Shown here: positions 1 through 8,558 of the stretch, in pieces
Numbering within the stretch: position 1 is the first letter of the stretch
How the letters are laid out: every line of letters begins with the position of its first letter
NCBI RefSeq assembly: GCF_002915575.1
Contig: NZ_PQGD01000015.1
Location: forward strand, 91,522 to 155,521
DNA from: Superficieibacter electus
GTDB lineage: Bacteria; Pseudomonadota; Gammaproteobacteria; Enterobacterales; Enterobacteriaceae
Reading direction: 5' to 3'
Length of the DNA stretch: 64,000 nucleotides
Position numbers and translations under genes: made by a program
The notes under the pieces: model-generated
Database searches by the model: none
What the model was told of the DNA's origin: nothing
Seen by the model: only the letters and a program-made list of their open reading frames with translations

Positions 1-533
1 GAATCGGTAATGCGCCTGACGACCGGTTGCGCCAGTGCTGGCATTAATACCGCCATTACGCCGCCAAAAATGCCACCGGTCAGGATCAAGGGCAGCCCCG
101 TTAGCCCGGCCTTATAGCCAATTACTGCGCCAATCGTCGCCATCCATAGCAATGCCTGGCCGGTTAGAAAGATATATTTAAAAGGCGTTAGTCGGGCAAT
201 GATGATATTGACAGCAAAAATAACCATCAGGGTGAGTGCAACTTCAGAGCCCAACTCCCGGTTCGCCAGCCCGGCAATAGCCGCCACGTCAGTAATATAC
301 CCTTTCATACCAAAACCCTGGGTAAAAATGGTATTCAGGAAAGTGAGTGCGGCAACAATGATATTTATCCCGGCCATCATGATGAGAAAGCCGAGGAGGG
401 TTTTAAATGTACCCTCTGCCGTTTTACCTGGAGATTTTTTTTGTAGAATCAATCCCAGCATGGCAATGAACGCGACCAAAATAGATGCCTGGCCAAGCAG
501 ATCCTTAACAATAAATTCAACGATACTATTCAT
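1..533 (-). CDS. PTS EIIC, ascorbate (UlaA) family, partial
   Basis: The reverse strand is open from an ATG at 533 to the window edge (177 codons), so the C-terminal part is missing. The visible part is hydrophobic, with several membrane segments, and carries the FKYIFLTG motif that I associate with UlaA/SgaT-type ascorbate PTS permeases. The protein would form the membrane channel that takes up a sugar or sugar acid while it is phosphorylated. The start overlaps the stop of the EIIB gene by 8 nt, so the two are translationally coupled. The substrate is unknown; the phosphofructokinase-like partner argues against plain ascorbate. Confidence 0.8.
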   Translation of the reverse strand, partial: MNSIVEFIVKDLLGQASILVAFIAMLGLILQKKSPGKTAEGTFKTLLGFLIMMAGINIIVAALTFLNTIFTQGFGMKGYITDVAAIAGLANRELGSEVALTLMVIFAVNIIIARLTPFKYIFLTGQALLWMATIGAVIGYKAGLTGLPLILTGGIFGGVMAVLMPALAQPVVRRITD

Positions 534-840
534 GATCGGCGACCTTCATGTTATGGAGAGTTAAAAAGGCGAGGATTTTCTGCTCAATTTCCTCTTTATC
601 TGTAAGCTTATTAAGTACAACTACTCGTTTGATTTCATCTTCACTGGCATCGGCTGTTAAAATGTCAGCAAATGTTTTCTGTGTAAGGATCATGTCAGAT
701 TTAAACGCATTCGCCTCTGAAACTGTGGTATGTTCGACCTGCGCCGGAATTTCCAGTTTCTTCAACACTGCTTTTGCGCTCATCTCAATTGCGAAGCTGG
801 AGCCTAAACCACAGCCGCATACACAAAGGACCTTAAGCAT
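526..840 (-). CDS. PTS EIIB, ascorbate/galactitol type
   Basis: A 104-residue cytoplasmic phosphocarrier. The N-terminal sequence CVCGCGLGSS is the phosphocysteine loop of the lactate-dehydrogenase-like EIIB fold found in UlaB and GatB proteins; the cysteine in CGCGLGSS takes phosphate from EIIA and gives it to the incoming substrate. Length fits the family (about 95-105 residues). It lies between the kinase gene (10 nt upstream) and the EIIC gene (8 nt overlap), which makes a kinase-EIIB-EIIC transcription unit; an EIIA is expected beyond the left edge. Confidence 0.85.
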   Translation of the reverse strand: MLKVLCVCGCGLGSSFAIEMSAKAVLKKLEIPAQVEHTTVSEANAFKSDMILTQKTFADILTADASEDEIKRVVVLNKLTDKEEIEQKILAFLTLHNMKVADHE

Positions 841-850
841 AAAAATCTCC

Positions 851-1831
851 TCAAATAATATTGAGTTGTTTGGCTAATTTATAATGATGCCCTTCTGGGT
901 CAACCAGTCTTTTTTTCATACTGATTAAATCTATTGGAATGGGCTTATTACTATGATTAATAATAATAGCTTTGTTTTTCATACCGGACTGAATACAGCG
1001 CACGACTTCATTCGCCATAATTGTGCCCTGATAAATTTCCTCGCAGGTTGGATCGCCGTTACGCAATCCGAAACCAATAATGGTTTTACGTATCCTTACT
1101 CCAATCTTAGGTTCAAGTTGTTTGATCATCGTGTCAATTGCCCCCTGAAATCCAGGAGAATACTCCTTGGTATAGCCCTCAGAGCATAAAACTATTACGC
1201 TATTCTGCTTCGCCAGACGTTCACGAATACGCCGGGCCAGAACTTCCGGTGGGATTTGGCATTCAGGGATAAGCGCAATATCAGCATTACTCTTAATCGC
1301 TGATTGCAGCGTCAATTCACCACAATAGCCGCCCAGAAGCTCTACCATAAATACGCGGCCTGGCAGTGCCCGTCCGGTATTTCTCAGCCTGGAAACCTCC
1401 TTAATGATCTGCTCACAAGCGGTTGAAAAACCAATCGTATAATCGCTACCATAAACATCGTTATCAATCGTCATGCCGACACCAAAACAGTTCACATCAA
1501 ATTCACTTAATATATTAAGAAACTGTAATGAACCGTCTCCGCCCGCCATGATGAGAACATCTATCCGTAACGCACGTAATTTTTTGCTGATTTTCTCATA
1601 TTCACTACGTACCAGTTTACGCGTAGTTCTTCCGGACGTAATGACGGGTATGGCGGCGACAGAAAAATCGACTAAGTCGCGCCAGCAAATATTTTTGTGA
1701 TCGTTTCCCAAAAGGCCAGGAATACCTCCATGAAATAATGTTATTTCTGCCCCTGAAACTCTTGCCACCTGGAATATAAAATTATTAATGCCGGTAACAT
1801 CTCCTCCGCTAATAACAATGCCAATTTTCAT
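851..1831 (-). CDS. 6-phosphofructokinase-like sugar-phosphate kinase
   Basis: A 326-residue PfkA-superfamily protein. It keeps the nucleotide loop (ISGGDVTGINN, residues 7-17), the GGDGS motif near residue 97, which is the ATP-dependent rather than the pyrophosphate form, and the catalytic TIDND motif near residue 122 with its aspartate base. The family phosphorylates C1 of a ketose 6-phosphate. As first gene of the PTS operon it probably acts on the phosphosugar that the EIIB/EIIC pair delivers. It is too divergent, and in the wrong neighbourhood, to be housekeeping pfkA. Substrate unknown. Confidence 0.75.
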   Translation of the reverse strand: MKIGIVISGGDVTGINNFIFQVARVSGAEITLFHGGIPGLLGNDHKNICWRDLVDFSVAAIPVITSGRTTRKLVRSEYEKISKKLRALRIDVLIMAGGDGSLQFLNILSEFDVNCFGVGMTIDNDVYGSDYTIGFSTACEQIIKEVSRLRNTGRALPGRVFMVELLGGYCGELTLQSAIKSNADIALIPECQIPPEVLARRIRERLAKQNSVIVLCSEGYTKEYSPGFQGAIDTMIKQLEPKIGVRIRKTIIGFGLRNGDPTCEEIYQGTIMANEVVRCIQSGMKNKAIIINHSNKPIPIDLISMKKRLVDPEGHHYKLAKQLNII

Positions 1832-1964
1832 TTTTAATCCTCATTGATGCTTTGCTGTAAATATTTTTCCCAGAGTTCAAGCTCTGTATTTGCAACGGAC
1901 ATCACAAAGTGGCGATAAAGTACGAGTGCAAAGGCATTGACAGCAGGACACAACACTCATTTAT

Positions 1965-1980
1965 TGTGATTAAAATCACA
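1965..1980. promoter_or_regulatory. CRP site, perfect palindrome
   Basis: TGTGA-TTAAAA-TCACA, both half-sites matching the CRP consensus exactly, with the usual 6-bp spacer and AT-rich flanks. It lies 134 bp upstream of the kinase start and 347 bp upstream of frvA, so the leftward operon is the more likely target. Confidence 0.8.
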
Positions 1981-2111
1981 TTAATGATTGAAATACTTTT
2001 GCTGGGAATTCATAAATAAACAATGAAAATCAGCAAGTTATTTCTTTGATATGGAAAAACGTGTTTTTTATGCTCTTTGCACTATCCACACGGAAAATGA
2101 CATCGCCATTT

Positions 2112-2127
2112 TGTGACTTTTATCGCA
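2112..2127. promoter_or_regulatory. Candidate CRP site upstream of frvA
   Basis: TGTGA-CTTTTA-TCGCA, one mismatch from the consensus half-sites. About 200 bp upstream of frvA; plausible for a PTS operon but unproven. Confidence 0.45.
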
Positions 2128-2326
2128 TTTTTATCCAAATAATAAGCGCATAGGCCATAACTTTTCCGTCTTCCTGATTTACCCAACCAGGGAAATTGTG
2201 TTCACCCTCACAAAACCGGCCTGTTGTTTATCAGGAAATTGTCATAACCACCGGACATATTTTGGCTCAGCACATACCTTTTCGCCGGGTACTATTACAA
2301 GAAAGATTTTTTAATGGAGTAAATAA

Positions 2327-2773
2327 ATGGCGACAATTACCCTAAGCTGTATTGACCTCAACATCCCCGGCAACAGCGCCTATTCCATTCTGAAACAACT
2401 GGCGGAAATGGCCTGGCAAAACGGCTATATCAGCGATCGGGGCACATTCCTGCAAACGCTGTTGCTGCGTGAAAAACTCCATTCCACCGGTTTTGGATCG
2501 GGTGTTGCCGTTCCGCACGGCAAAAGCGCCTGCGTTAAACAACCGTTCGTGTTATTCGCCCGTAACTCACAGGGGGTGGAGTGGAAAGCCAGTGATGATC
2601 AGCCCGCGACCTGCTGGATTTGTCTCGGTGTACCTCAGGAGGGCGAAGAAGATCAGGTCAAAATGATTGGTACCCTGTGCCGTAAAATCATCCACGCCGA
2701 CTTCATCGACCAGCTTAAACAGGGCGATGCACAGCAGATCCTCTCTCTGTTAACCCATACCCTGAATCAATAA
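2327..2773 (+). CDS. frvA: FrvA, fructose-like PTS EIIA
   Basis: A 148-residue EIIA of the mannitol/fructose type, the same length as E. coli FrvA. The phosphorylated histidine is in GVAVPHGK near residue 65. It accepts phosphate from HPr and passes it to the EIIB domain of FrvB in the cytoplasm. First gene of frvABXR; frvB starts 10 nt after its stop. The start ATG has GGAG about 10 nt upstream. The sugar carried by this system has not, to my knowledge, been settled. Confidence 0.9.
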   Translation: MATITLSCIDLNIPGNSAYSILKQLAEMAWQNGYISDRGTFLQTLLLREKLHSTGFGSGVAVPHGKSACVKQPFVLFARNSQGVEWKASDDQPATCWICLGVPQEGEEDQVKMIGTLCRKIIHADFIDQLKQGDAQQILSLLTHTLNQ

Positions 2774-2783
2774 GGAGGCGCTC

Positions 2784-4226
2784 ATGGAAGCCTTACGTCT
2801 CGTTGCTATCACCAACTGTCCGGCCGGTATTGCCCACACTTATATGGTGGCGGAAGCACTGGAGCAGAAAGCCCGTACGCTGGGACATACCATCAAAGTA
2901 GAAACCCAGGGCTCCAGCGGGGTGGAAAACCGATTAAGCGATGCTGAGATTGCGGCGGCGGACTACGTCATTCTGGCCACCGGACGCGGTCTGAGCGCGG
3001 AAGATCGCGCACGCTTCGCCGGAAAAAAAGTGTATGAAATCCCCATCTCCCAGGCGCTAAAAAATATTGACCAAATTTTTACGCAATTGCCGACACATTC
3101 ACAACTTTTTGCCGCTGATAGTGGCGTTAAGCTGGGAAATCAGGAAGTGCAGAAGGGAAGCGTGATGAGTCACTTGATGGCGGGCGTTTCCGCTGCTCTC
3201 CCCTTTGTGATTGGTGGCGGTATTTTGGTTGCCCTTGCGAATATGCTGGTGCAATTTGGCCTGCCCTATACCGATATGTCGAAAGGCGCACCGTCATTTA
3301 CCTGGGTGGTAGAATCCATCGGTTATCTCGGTTTCACCTTTATGATCCCGATTATGGGCGCTTATATCGCTTCCTCTATTGCTGATAAACCTGCCTTCGC
3401 CCCCGCATTTCTGGTCTGCTATCTGGCGAATGATAAAGGGCTGCTCGGTACACAGTCCGGCGCAGGTTTCCTCGGTGCGGTCGTACTGGGACTGGCCGTC
3501 GGCTACTTTGTGCTTTATTTCCGTAAAGTCCGCCTCGGTAAAGCGCTGCAGCCTTTGTTAGGGTCAATGCTGATCCCGTTTGTCACGCTGCTGCTTTTCG
3601 GCGTACTCACGTATTATGTCGTCGGCCCGGTGATGTCCGATATTATGGGCGGCTTACTCCACTTCCTGAATACCATTCCACCTTCAATGAAACTCGGTGC
3701 TGCATTTTTGGTTGGCGCAATGCTGGCTTTTGATATGGGGGGTCCGATCAACAAAACAGCGTGGTTTTTCTGCTTCTCGCTGCTGGAAAAACATATTTAC
3801 GACTGGTACGCCATTGTCGGCGTGGTCACGCTGTTGCCACCGGTTGCTGCCGGTATCGCTACTTATCTCGCGCCTAAGTTATTCACGGCGCAAGAGAAAG
3901 GAGCCGCCAGTAGCGCCATTGTGGTTGGCGCAACCGTCGCTACTGAGCCCGCCATTCCGTACGCTCTGGCCGCACCGCTGCCAATGATTACCGCCAACAC
4001 TCTCTCTGGTGGTATTACCGGTATGTTGGTTATCGCTTTTGGAATCAAACGCCTGGCCCCAGGATTAGGTATCTTCGATCCTCTGATTGGCCTGATGTCG
4101 CCGGCAGGTTCGTTTTATCTGGTACTGGCGATTGGGTTGGTACTCAACATTAGTCTCATTATCATCCTTAAAGGGATGTGGCTACAACGTAAGGCCGCGC
4201 AACAGGAGGTTGCCCGTGAACACTGA
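2784..4226 (+). CDS. frvB: FrvB, fructose-like PTS EIIBC
   Basis: A 480-residue fusion. Residues 1 to about 100 are a fructose-type EIIB domain with the phosphocysteine in TNCPAGIAHT; from about residue 125 onward it is a hydrophobic EIIC domain with about ten membrane segments (ALPFVIGGG, AFDMGGPINK and TEPAIPYA blocks typical of fructose permeases). It is the inner-membrane transporter of the frv system. SD sequence AAGGAGG lies just before the ATG. Its end overlaps the frvX start by 11 nt. Confidence 0.92.
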   Translation: MEALRLVAITNCPAGIAHTYMVAEALEQKARTLGHTIKVETQGSSGVENRLSDAEIAAADYVILATGRGLSAEDRARFAGKKVYEIPISQALKNIDQIFTQLPTHSQLFAADSGVKLGNQEVQKGSVMSHLMAGVSAALPFVIGGGILVALANMLVQFGLPYTDMSKGAPSFTWVVESIGYLGFTFMIPIMGAYIASSIADKPAFAPAFLVCYLANDKGLLGTQSGAGFLGAVVLGLAVGYFVLYFRKVRLGKALQPLLGSMLIPFVTLLLFGVLTYYVVGPVMSDIMGGLLHFLNTIPPSMKLGAAFLVGAMLAFDMGGPINKTAWFFCFSLLEKHIYDWYAIVGVVTLLPPVAAGIATYLAPKLFTAQEKGAASSAIVVGATVATEPAIPYALAAPLPMITANTLSGGITGMLVIAFGIKRLAPGLGIFDPLIGLMSPAGSFYLVLAIGLVLNISLIIILKGMWLQRKAAQQEVAREH

Positions 4227-5277
4227 TTTACTTCGTAAACTTTGCGATGCCAGCGCCGTCAGTGGCGATGAGCATGAAGTACGCCAGGTACTGATCCAGA
4301 CGCTGGAGAAGGTCGCTGACGACATTACGTTTGACGGTCTGGGCAGCTTTATCGCCCGTAAAGGCACTCGCGGGCCTAAAGTCGCCATCGTCGGCCATAT
4401 GGATGAAGTAGGCTTCATGGTGACGCATATTTGTGAGAAAGGATTTCTTCGCTTCACGACGGTAGGTGGATGGTGGAGTCAGTCAATGCTCAACCATCGT
4501 GTGACGGTACGCACGCGCGATGGCCAAAAAATCCCTGGCATTATCGGTTCCGTTGCGCCTCACGCACTGACGGACAAACAAAAGCAGCAGCCACTGACGT
4601 TTGATGAAATGTTTATTGATATTGGCGCAGGCAGCCGTGAAGAAGTTGAAAGTCGGGGTATCGCGATCGGTGATTTCATCAGCCCCGAGGCCAATTTTGC
4701 CCGCTGGGGTGAGGATAAAATCGTCGCTAAAGCGCTGGATAATCGGGTGGGCTGCGCGCTGATGGCTGAGTTATTCCAGACGGTGAATAACCCGGACATT
4801 ACGCTCTACGGCGTGGGTAGCGTGGAAGAGGAAGTCGGACTCCGCGGTGCGCAAACCTCCGCTGAGACCATTAAACCGGATGTAACTATCGTGCTGGATA
4901 CTGCCGTTGCTGGCGACGTTCCCGGTATTGATAGTATTAAATACCCATTGAAGCTGGGTGACGGCCCCGGTGTCATGCTGTTTGATAAGCGCTATTTCCC
5001 AAATCAGAAATTACTGGCCCTGCTCAAGCAAAGTGCTCTGCGTAGCCACGCCCCACTTCAGTTTGCCACGATGAAAACCGGCGCGACCGACGGTGGGCGC
5101 TATAACGTAATGGGCGGCGGCCGGCCTGTCGTCGCACTCTGCCTGCCCACGCGCTATCTTCACGCCAATAGCGGTATGATCGCCGGCAAAGACTACGAGG
5201 CCGCGCTGACCATGATCCGTGAACTGCTCATGTCGCTGGATGAACAGCACGTTCAGGCCATGAAGGATTTTCGCTAA
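4216..5277 (+). CDS. frvX: FrvX, M42 metallo-aminopeptidase family protein
   Basis: I start this at the GTG at 4216 (AGGAGG just upstream, 353 residues) because that gives the FrvX length; an upstream in-frame start at 4132 would lie inside frvB. M42 motifs are complete: HMDEVGFMV (first metal histidine and aspartate), DNRVGC, the glutamate pair in SVEEEVGLRGA, and ATDGG. Members are cobalt/zinc aminopeptidases, often mis-annotated as endoglucanases. Its place inside a PTS operon is conserved in frvABXR, but why a peptidase-like enzyme belongs there is unknown; it may release an amino acid from a glycosylated substrate, which is inference. Confidence 0.88.
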   Translation: MNTDLLRKLCDASAVSGDEHEVRQVLIQTLEKVADDITFDGLGSFIARKGTRGPKVAIVGHMDEVGFMVTHICEKGFLRFTTVGGWWSQSMLNHRVTVRTRDGQKIPGIIGSVAPHALTDKQKQQPLTFDEMFIDIGAGSREEVESRGIAIGDFISPEANFARWGEDKIVAKALDNRVGCALMAELFQTVNNPDITLYGVGSVEEEVGLRGAQTSAETIKPDVTIVLDTAVAGDVPGIDSIKYPLKLGDGPGVMLFDKRYFPNQKLLALLKQSALRSHAPLQFATMKTGATDGGRYNVMGGGRPVVALCLPTRYLHANSGMIAGKDYEAALTMIRELLMSLDEQHVQAMKDFR

Positions 5278-5286
5278 GGACTGATT

Positions 5287-7032
5287 ATGCTTAACGAACG
5301 CCAGCGTGCTCTGCTCGATCTTCTTGAACAGCAGCCCGGTTCTCTTATTGAGCTGGCGCGGGTCACTGCGGTTTCCGGTCGCACTGTCTTACGCGACATT
5401 GATTATATTAACTTTACCCTTAGCGGGACGGCGCATATTCAGGGGGCGGGCAGTTCAGGCTATCGGTTAGAGATTTTTGATCGCCGCCGTTATTTTCAGC
5501 TACTGCAACGGCATGATAATGATGATCGGTTGCTGGCGCATCTGCTGATTAATGCGTTTACCACCCGCACCCAGCTCGCTGAGGCCCTCAATTTACCAGA
5601 GGCGTGGGTGGTCGACAGACTGCCGCGCCTCAAGCTACGTTACGAACGCGCCTTTAACTTGCAAAGCCGCCCTGGCGTAGGTCATTTTATTGATGAGCCG
5701 GAAGAAAAACGCATTATTCTGCTGGCCAATTTACTAAAAAAAGATCCCTTTATCGTGGCATTACCGGGTGTCACAGCAGAGGTCGTCGATGCGCTGTCGG
5801 AAATTGACAGTGACAATTTACAGCTCTCATTGATTCCAGGCGATTATATCGCAAGTATCGTGCTGGCCGTCTACGCACTGCGCCAGCGTCTGACCCACCG
5901 CTGGCCTGATAGTCAAAATGAGACATTACGCACGGCTATCGAACACGCGGGATTGTACCTGGGTAAGGAAGCGTTAAACACGTTAAACGGCCTGCTGGCT
6001 CGTCATCAACAGCATGCCAGTGAAGTGACATCCGCCAGTATTGAGGCATTGCTACTGTCTCTGCCTGATATCGTCCGGCTTAATATTATTGATACGCCCC
6101 TGGTGGATGATTTAACTGGCCACATCCTGCGCTGTACTGCTGCCCCCGTCTGGCTATCAGAAAACCGTCAGGGCAGCCTGAATAACCTTAAAGCCGCCTG
6201 GCCTGCTGCATTCGATCTCAGCCTGCATTTTATTAACCGGCTTAGTGAGCAGTACGATATACCGTTATTTGACAGTGACCTGGTCGGCCTGTATTTTGCC
6301 TGTGCTCTTGAGCGTCATCAGAATGAACGCCAGCCGGTGATCCTGCTTTGTGAGCAGAACGCCATCGCCACCATCAACAAACAGGCTATAGAGCGAGACA
6401 TTATCAATTGCCGGGTTATTATCGTGCATTCGCTGGTGGAGCTGCGCAATACCTGCGCCGAGATAGAGCCGCTACTGATTATTAATAACAGCCACTTTTT
6501 CCCCGATGAATCCCGGTATCATGTACTGGTTATCAAAAATATTATTACCGCAGCCGGAATAAATCAGATTAAAGATTTCCTCGCCTCAGCATTTATTCGA
6601 CAGCAACCGGAGCGCTTCTTCCTGGCCGAGGGAAGCTTCCATTATGACAACGCACCGGATGAATCATGGCAGATAATAATCACGCGCATCTGTGAACGGC
6701 TGGTAATAAATACGCATTTAACGGCAGATGAGGCTGAGCGTATTTGCCAGCGTGAGCAAGAAGGTGAAAACCTGATTGTGAACCGGATCGCCATTCCCCA
6801 CTGCTGGAGCGAACAGCAAACGCGTTTTCGCGGTTTTTTTATCACGCTGACTTCAGCAATCCAGGTCAACGGAGAACCGGTCAACCACGTGCTGATTACT
6901 TGTGCCAGTTCCAGCGCCCGGCATGAACTGAAAATTTTTAGTTACTTAGCCAGCGTGTTGTATCGTTATTCCGGTGAGGAGGTTATCGCGCTGAACGGGT
7001 ATGAGGCGTTTATCGCCCTGTTGCGGGAATAG
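5287..7032 (+). CDS. frvR: FrvR, PRD-type transcriptional regulator
   Basis: A 581-residue BglG/MtlR-like regulator, the E. coli FrvR length. The N-terminus (LDLLEQQPGSLIELARVTAVSGRTVLRDIDYIN, read in two parts) is an HTH; PTS regulation domains fill the middle, and the C-terminal ~140 residues look like an EIIA mannitol-type domain with a histidine in NRIAIPHCW. It would sense the phosphorylation state of the frv PTS and control frvABXR. It begins 9 nt after frvX and is followed by a REP-like hairpin. Confidence 0.88.
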   Translation: MLNERQRALLDLLEQQPGSLIELARVTAVSGRTVLRDIDYINFTLSGTAHIQGAGSSGYRLEIFDRRRYFQLLQRHDNDDRLLAHLLINAFTTRTQLAEALNLPEAWVVDRLPRLKLRYERAFNLQSRPGVGHFIDEPEEKRIILLANLLKKDPFIVALPGVTAEVVDALSEIDSDNLQLSLIPGDYIASIVLAVYALRQRLTHRWPDSQNETLRTAIEHAGLYLGKEALNTLNGLLARHQQHASEVTSASIEALLLSLPDIVRLNIIDTPLVDDLTGHILRCTAAPVWLSENRQGSLNNLKAAWPAAFDLSLHFINRLSEQYDIPLFDSDLVGLYFACALERHQNERQPVILLCEQNAIATINKQAIERDIINCRVIIVHSLVELRNTCAEIEPLLIINNSHFFPDESRYHVLVIKNIITAAGINQIKDFLASAFIRQQPERFFLAEGSFHYDNAPDESWQIIITRICERLVINTHLTADEAERICQREQEGENLIVNRIAIPHCWSEQQTRFRGFFITLTSAIQVNGEPVNHVLITCASSSARHELKIFSYLASVLYRYSGEEVIALNGYEAFIALLRE

Positions 7033-7036
7033 CCAT

Positions 7037-7064
7037 GCGCCCGGCGGCATGCGCCACCGGGCAG
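7037..7064. repeat. REP-like palindrome between frvR and yiiG
   Basis: Arms GCCCGG (7039-7044) and CCGGGC (7057-7062) around a GC-rich loop, in the style of enterobacterial REP elements. It lies between the convergent frvR and yiiG and probably ends or stabilises transcripts from both sides. Confidence 0.6.
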
Positions 7065-7074
7065 GGTGTAGTAA

Positions 7075-8151
7075 TTAATGCAGACGGTTGTAGTCATCCA
7101 CCATTTCGTTATAGCTCTTCAGTGCAGCGGGATACGAGCCTTCGACCATCCAGCCCGCATTGGCATCGGCAATCCACTCCCGTTCTTGTTCTGAATAGGG
7201 TTCTTTGTCCCTGATGCGACGGATATATTTCTTGGCGTTAAGCTGATAGTCCTCAACGGAAGAAATAAAGCTCCCCATAGAAATATTGGGCTGGGCTTTA
7301 TCTTTCGCTTTAAGCTCTTCAGTGATTTTCTCCAGCGCATTAAGCTGCTTCATAGCTGTTTCAGGGTCAAATTTGTCTTCTTTGATAATACTGTCGACTT
7401 TCTGCGCATCAATCATGATCGCCAGTTTATAATAATTAACTGACTTACCTTCGCTTTGCTCGATGGCGTTTAAATGCGCAATCTGGCGTTCGTCATCCAC
7501 TTTTTTAATGGCTGCAGCATAAGCGCTGGAGGCAGGTTTAAAGGCTTCCCAGTTTTTTAACAGGGTCTGGTGGAGCGCCTTGCCTTGCGCAAACGCGTCG
7601 TCTTTATAGTTTTCCTGCTCATAATACTTATCAATTTCGTTAATCGTGTTGGCGATGTCTACCGCGCTGGTCACGAACGCCGTTGCCGCCTCATCCATCC
7701 CTTCAAGCGCAGGGGTTAATTTTGCCACTTCAGGGATCTGCTTCTGGCACTTCGCAATTGAGGATTCGGAGACAGAATAAATACCGTAAACAATGCTTTC
7801 CCTTCCGGTCGGACCGGTGTGGAAATCTTTCAGCCAGCTGGCATAACGGTCGATGCTGTGAAAAATCGAGAGCTGCAAATCATTGTAGCAATCAATATAC
7901 GTATTCATCTTCTCGTCATAGATAACGTCTTTATCTGCCTGCACCGCCGGTGCGGTTTGCTCAGTTTGCGCTGGCGCATCATCTTCTGCTGCTGTGTCTT
8001 TCGCTGGTGTCGCGGGCGCTTCAGTAGTCTGAGCGGGCGTGCTGCTGGCGGCGGCTGGCGCAGCTTCGGCTTTATCCTTATCGTCACAGCCGGTGAGTCC
8101 CGTTGCCATAAGAGCAAATACAATTGCTGATGCTAATAAACTCCGTTTCAT
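7075..8151 (-). CDS. yiiG: YiiG, DUF3829 lipoprotein
   Basis: A 358-residue lipoprotein. The signal peptide ends in the lipobox LTGC (cysteine 22), followed by a low-complexity Ala/Pro/Thr/Glu linker (about residues 30-75) and a helical DUF3829 domain. Residue 2 after the lipid cysteine is aspartate, which by the Lol rule suggests retention in the inner membrane. Function unknown. In E. coli it also lies next to frv and fdhD, so this is backbone rather than island DNA. Confidence 0.88.
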   Translation of the reverse strand: MKRSLLASAIVFALMATGLTGCDDKDKAEAAPAAASSTPAQTTEAPATPAKDTAAEDDAPAQTEQTAPAVQADKDVIYDEKMNTYIDCYNDLQLSIFHSIDRYASWLKDFHTGPTGRESIVYGIYSVSESSIAKCQKQIPEVAKLTPALEGMDEAATAFVTSAVDIANTINEIDKYYEQENYKDDAFAQGKALHQTLLKNWEAFKPASSAYAAAIKKVDDERQIAHLNAIEQSEGKSVNYYKLAIMIDAQKVDSIIKEDKFDPETAMKQLNALEKITEELKAKDKAQPNISMGSFISSVEDYQLNAKKYIRRIRDKEPYSEQEREWIADANAGWMVEGSYPAALKSYNEMVDDYNRLH

Positions 8152-8558
8152 AAAATTCCCAAAGCAGTAATAAAAGATAACGTATCATCGTCCAGGCTTT
8201 TATTAAAATCAACCTCAGGATTAAAAATCACGCAGGGTTATAATTAGAAATGAATTATATAGGTGAATATATACAGCAGCCGATAATTCTATAGCAGCAT
8301 ACAGTGGGCGCATGCTGATAATGAGTTTTTTTGCATATCCTGTTTCAGTTCATCTCACAGCAACGAGGAGGGAAACCTCCAGGCATGCCTGTGACATAAG
8401 CCCGGCAAGGTGGATTGCGAAACGCATCACATAATTATCAAAACATCATTTCATTTTCCAGAATAAGAGCGGAAAGTACTAGTGTCTAATCAATTTATTA
8501 GTGTCTAGCGTCTAATTTATTTCGACGCTATTTTCTACTCTATCCAGGATATTGAGTC
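8152..8558. other. Divergent intergenic region yiiG / sigma54 activator
   Basis: A 407-bp AT-rich region without a supported gene. It holds promoters for both neighbours. On the right side it carries a CRP-like site at 8416-8431 (TGCGA-AACGCA-TCACA) and a cluster of island-specific operator decamers at 8480-8530. Confidence 0.6.
8480..8530. promoter_or_regulatory. Cluster of island operator motifs (autoregulatory site)
   Basis: Four copies of the decamer TAG(T/C)GTC(T/G)A(A/G): 8480-8489, 8499-8508 and 8506-8515 on the plus strand, and 8521-8530 on the minus strand (TAGCGTCGAA). The last two form an inverted pair. The same decamer precedes the sigma54 promoters of the EII operon, the porin gene and the GH43 gene, so I infer binding by the activator encoded immediately downstream. 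Confidence 0.6.

Larger units (their letters stand above)
1832..2326. other. Divergent intergenic region between kinase-PTS operon and frvA
   Basis: A 495-bp AT-rich region with no credible gene. It must hold the promoters of both the leftward kinase-PTS operon and the rightward frv operon. Two CRP-like sites are visible (separate entries). The frvA start is preceded by a GGAG ribosome-binding site near 2314. Confidence 0.7.
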
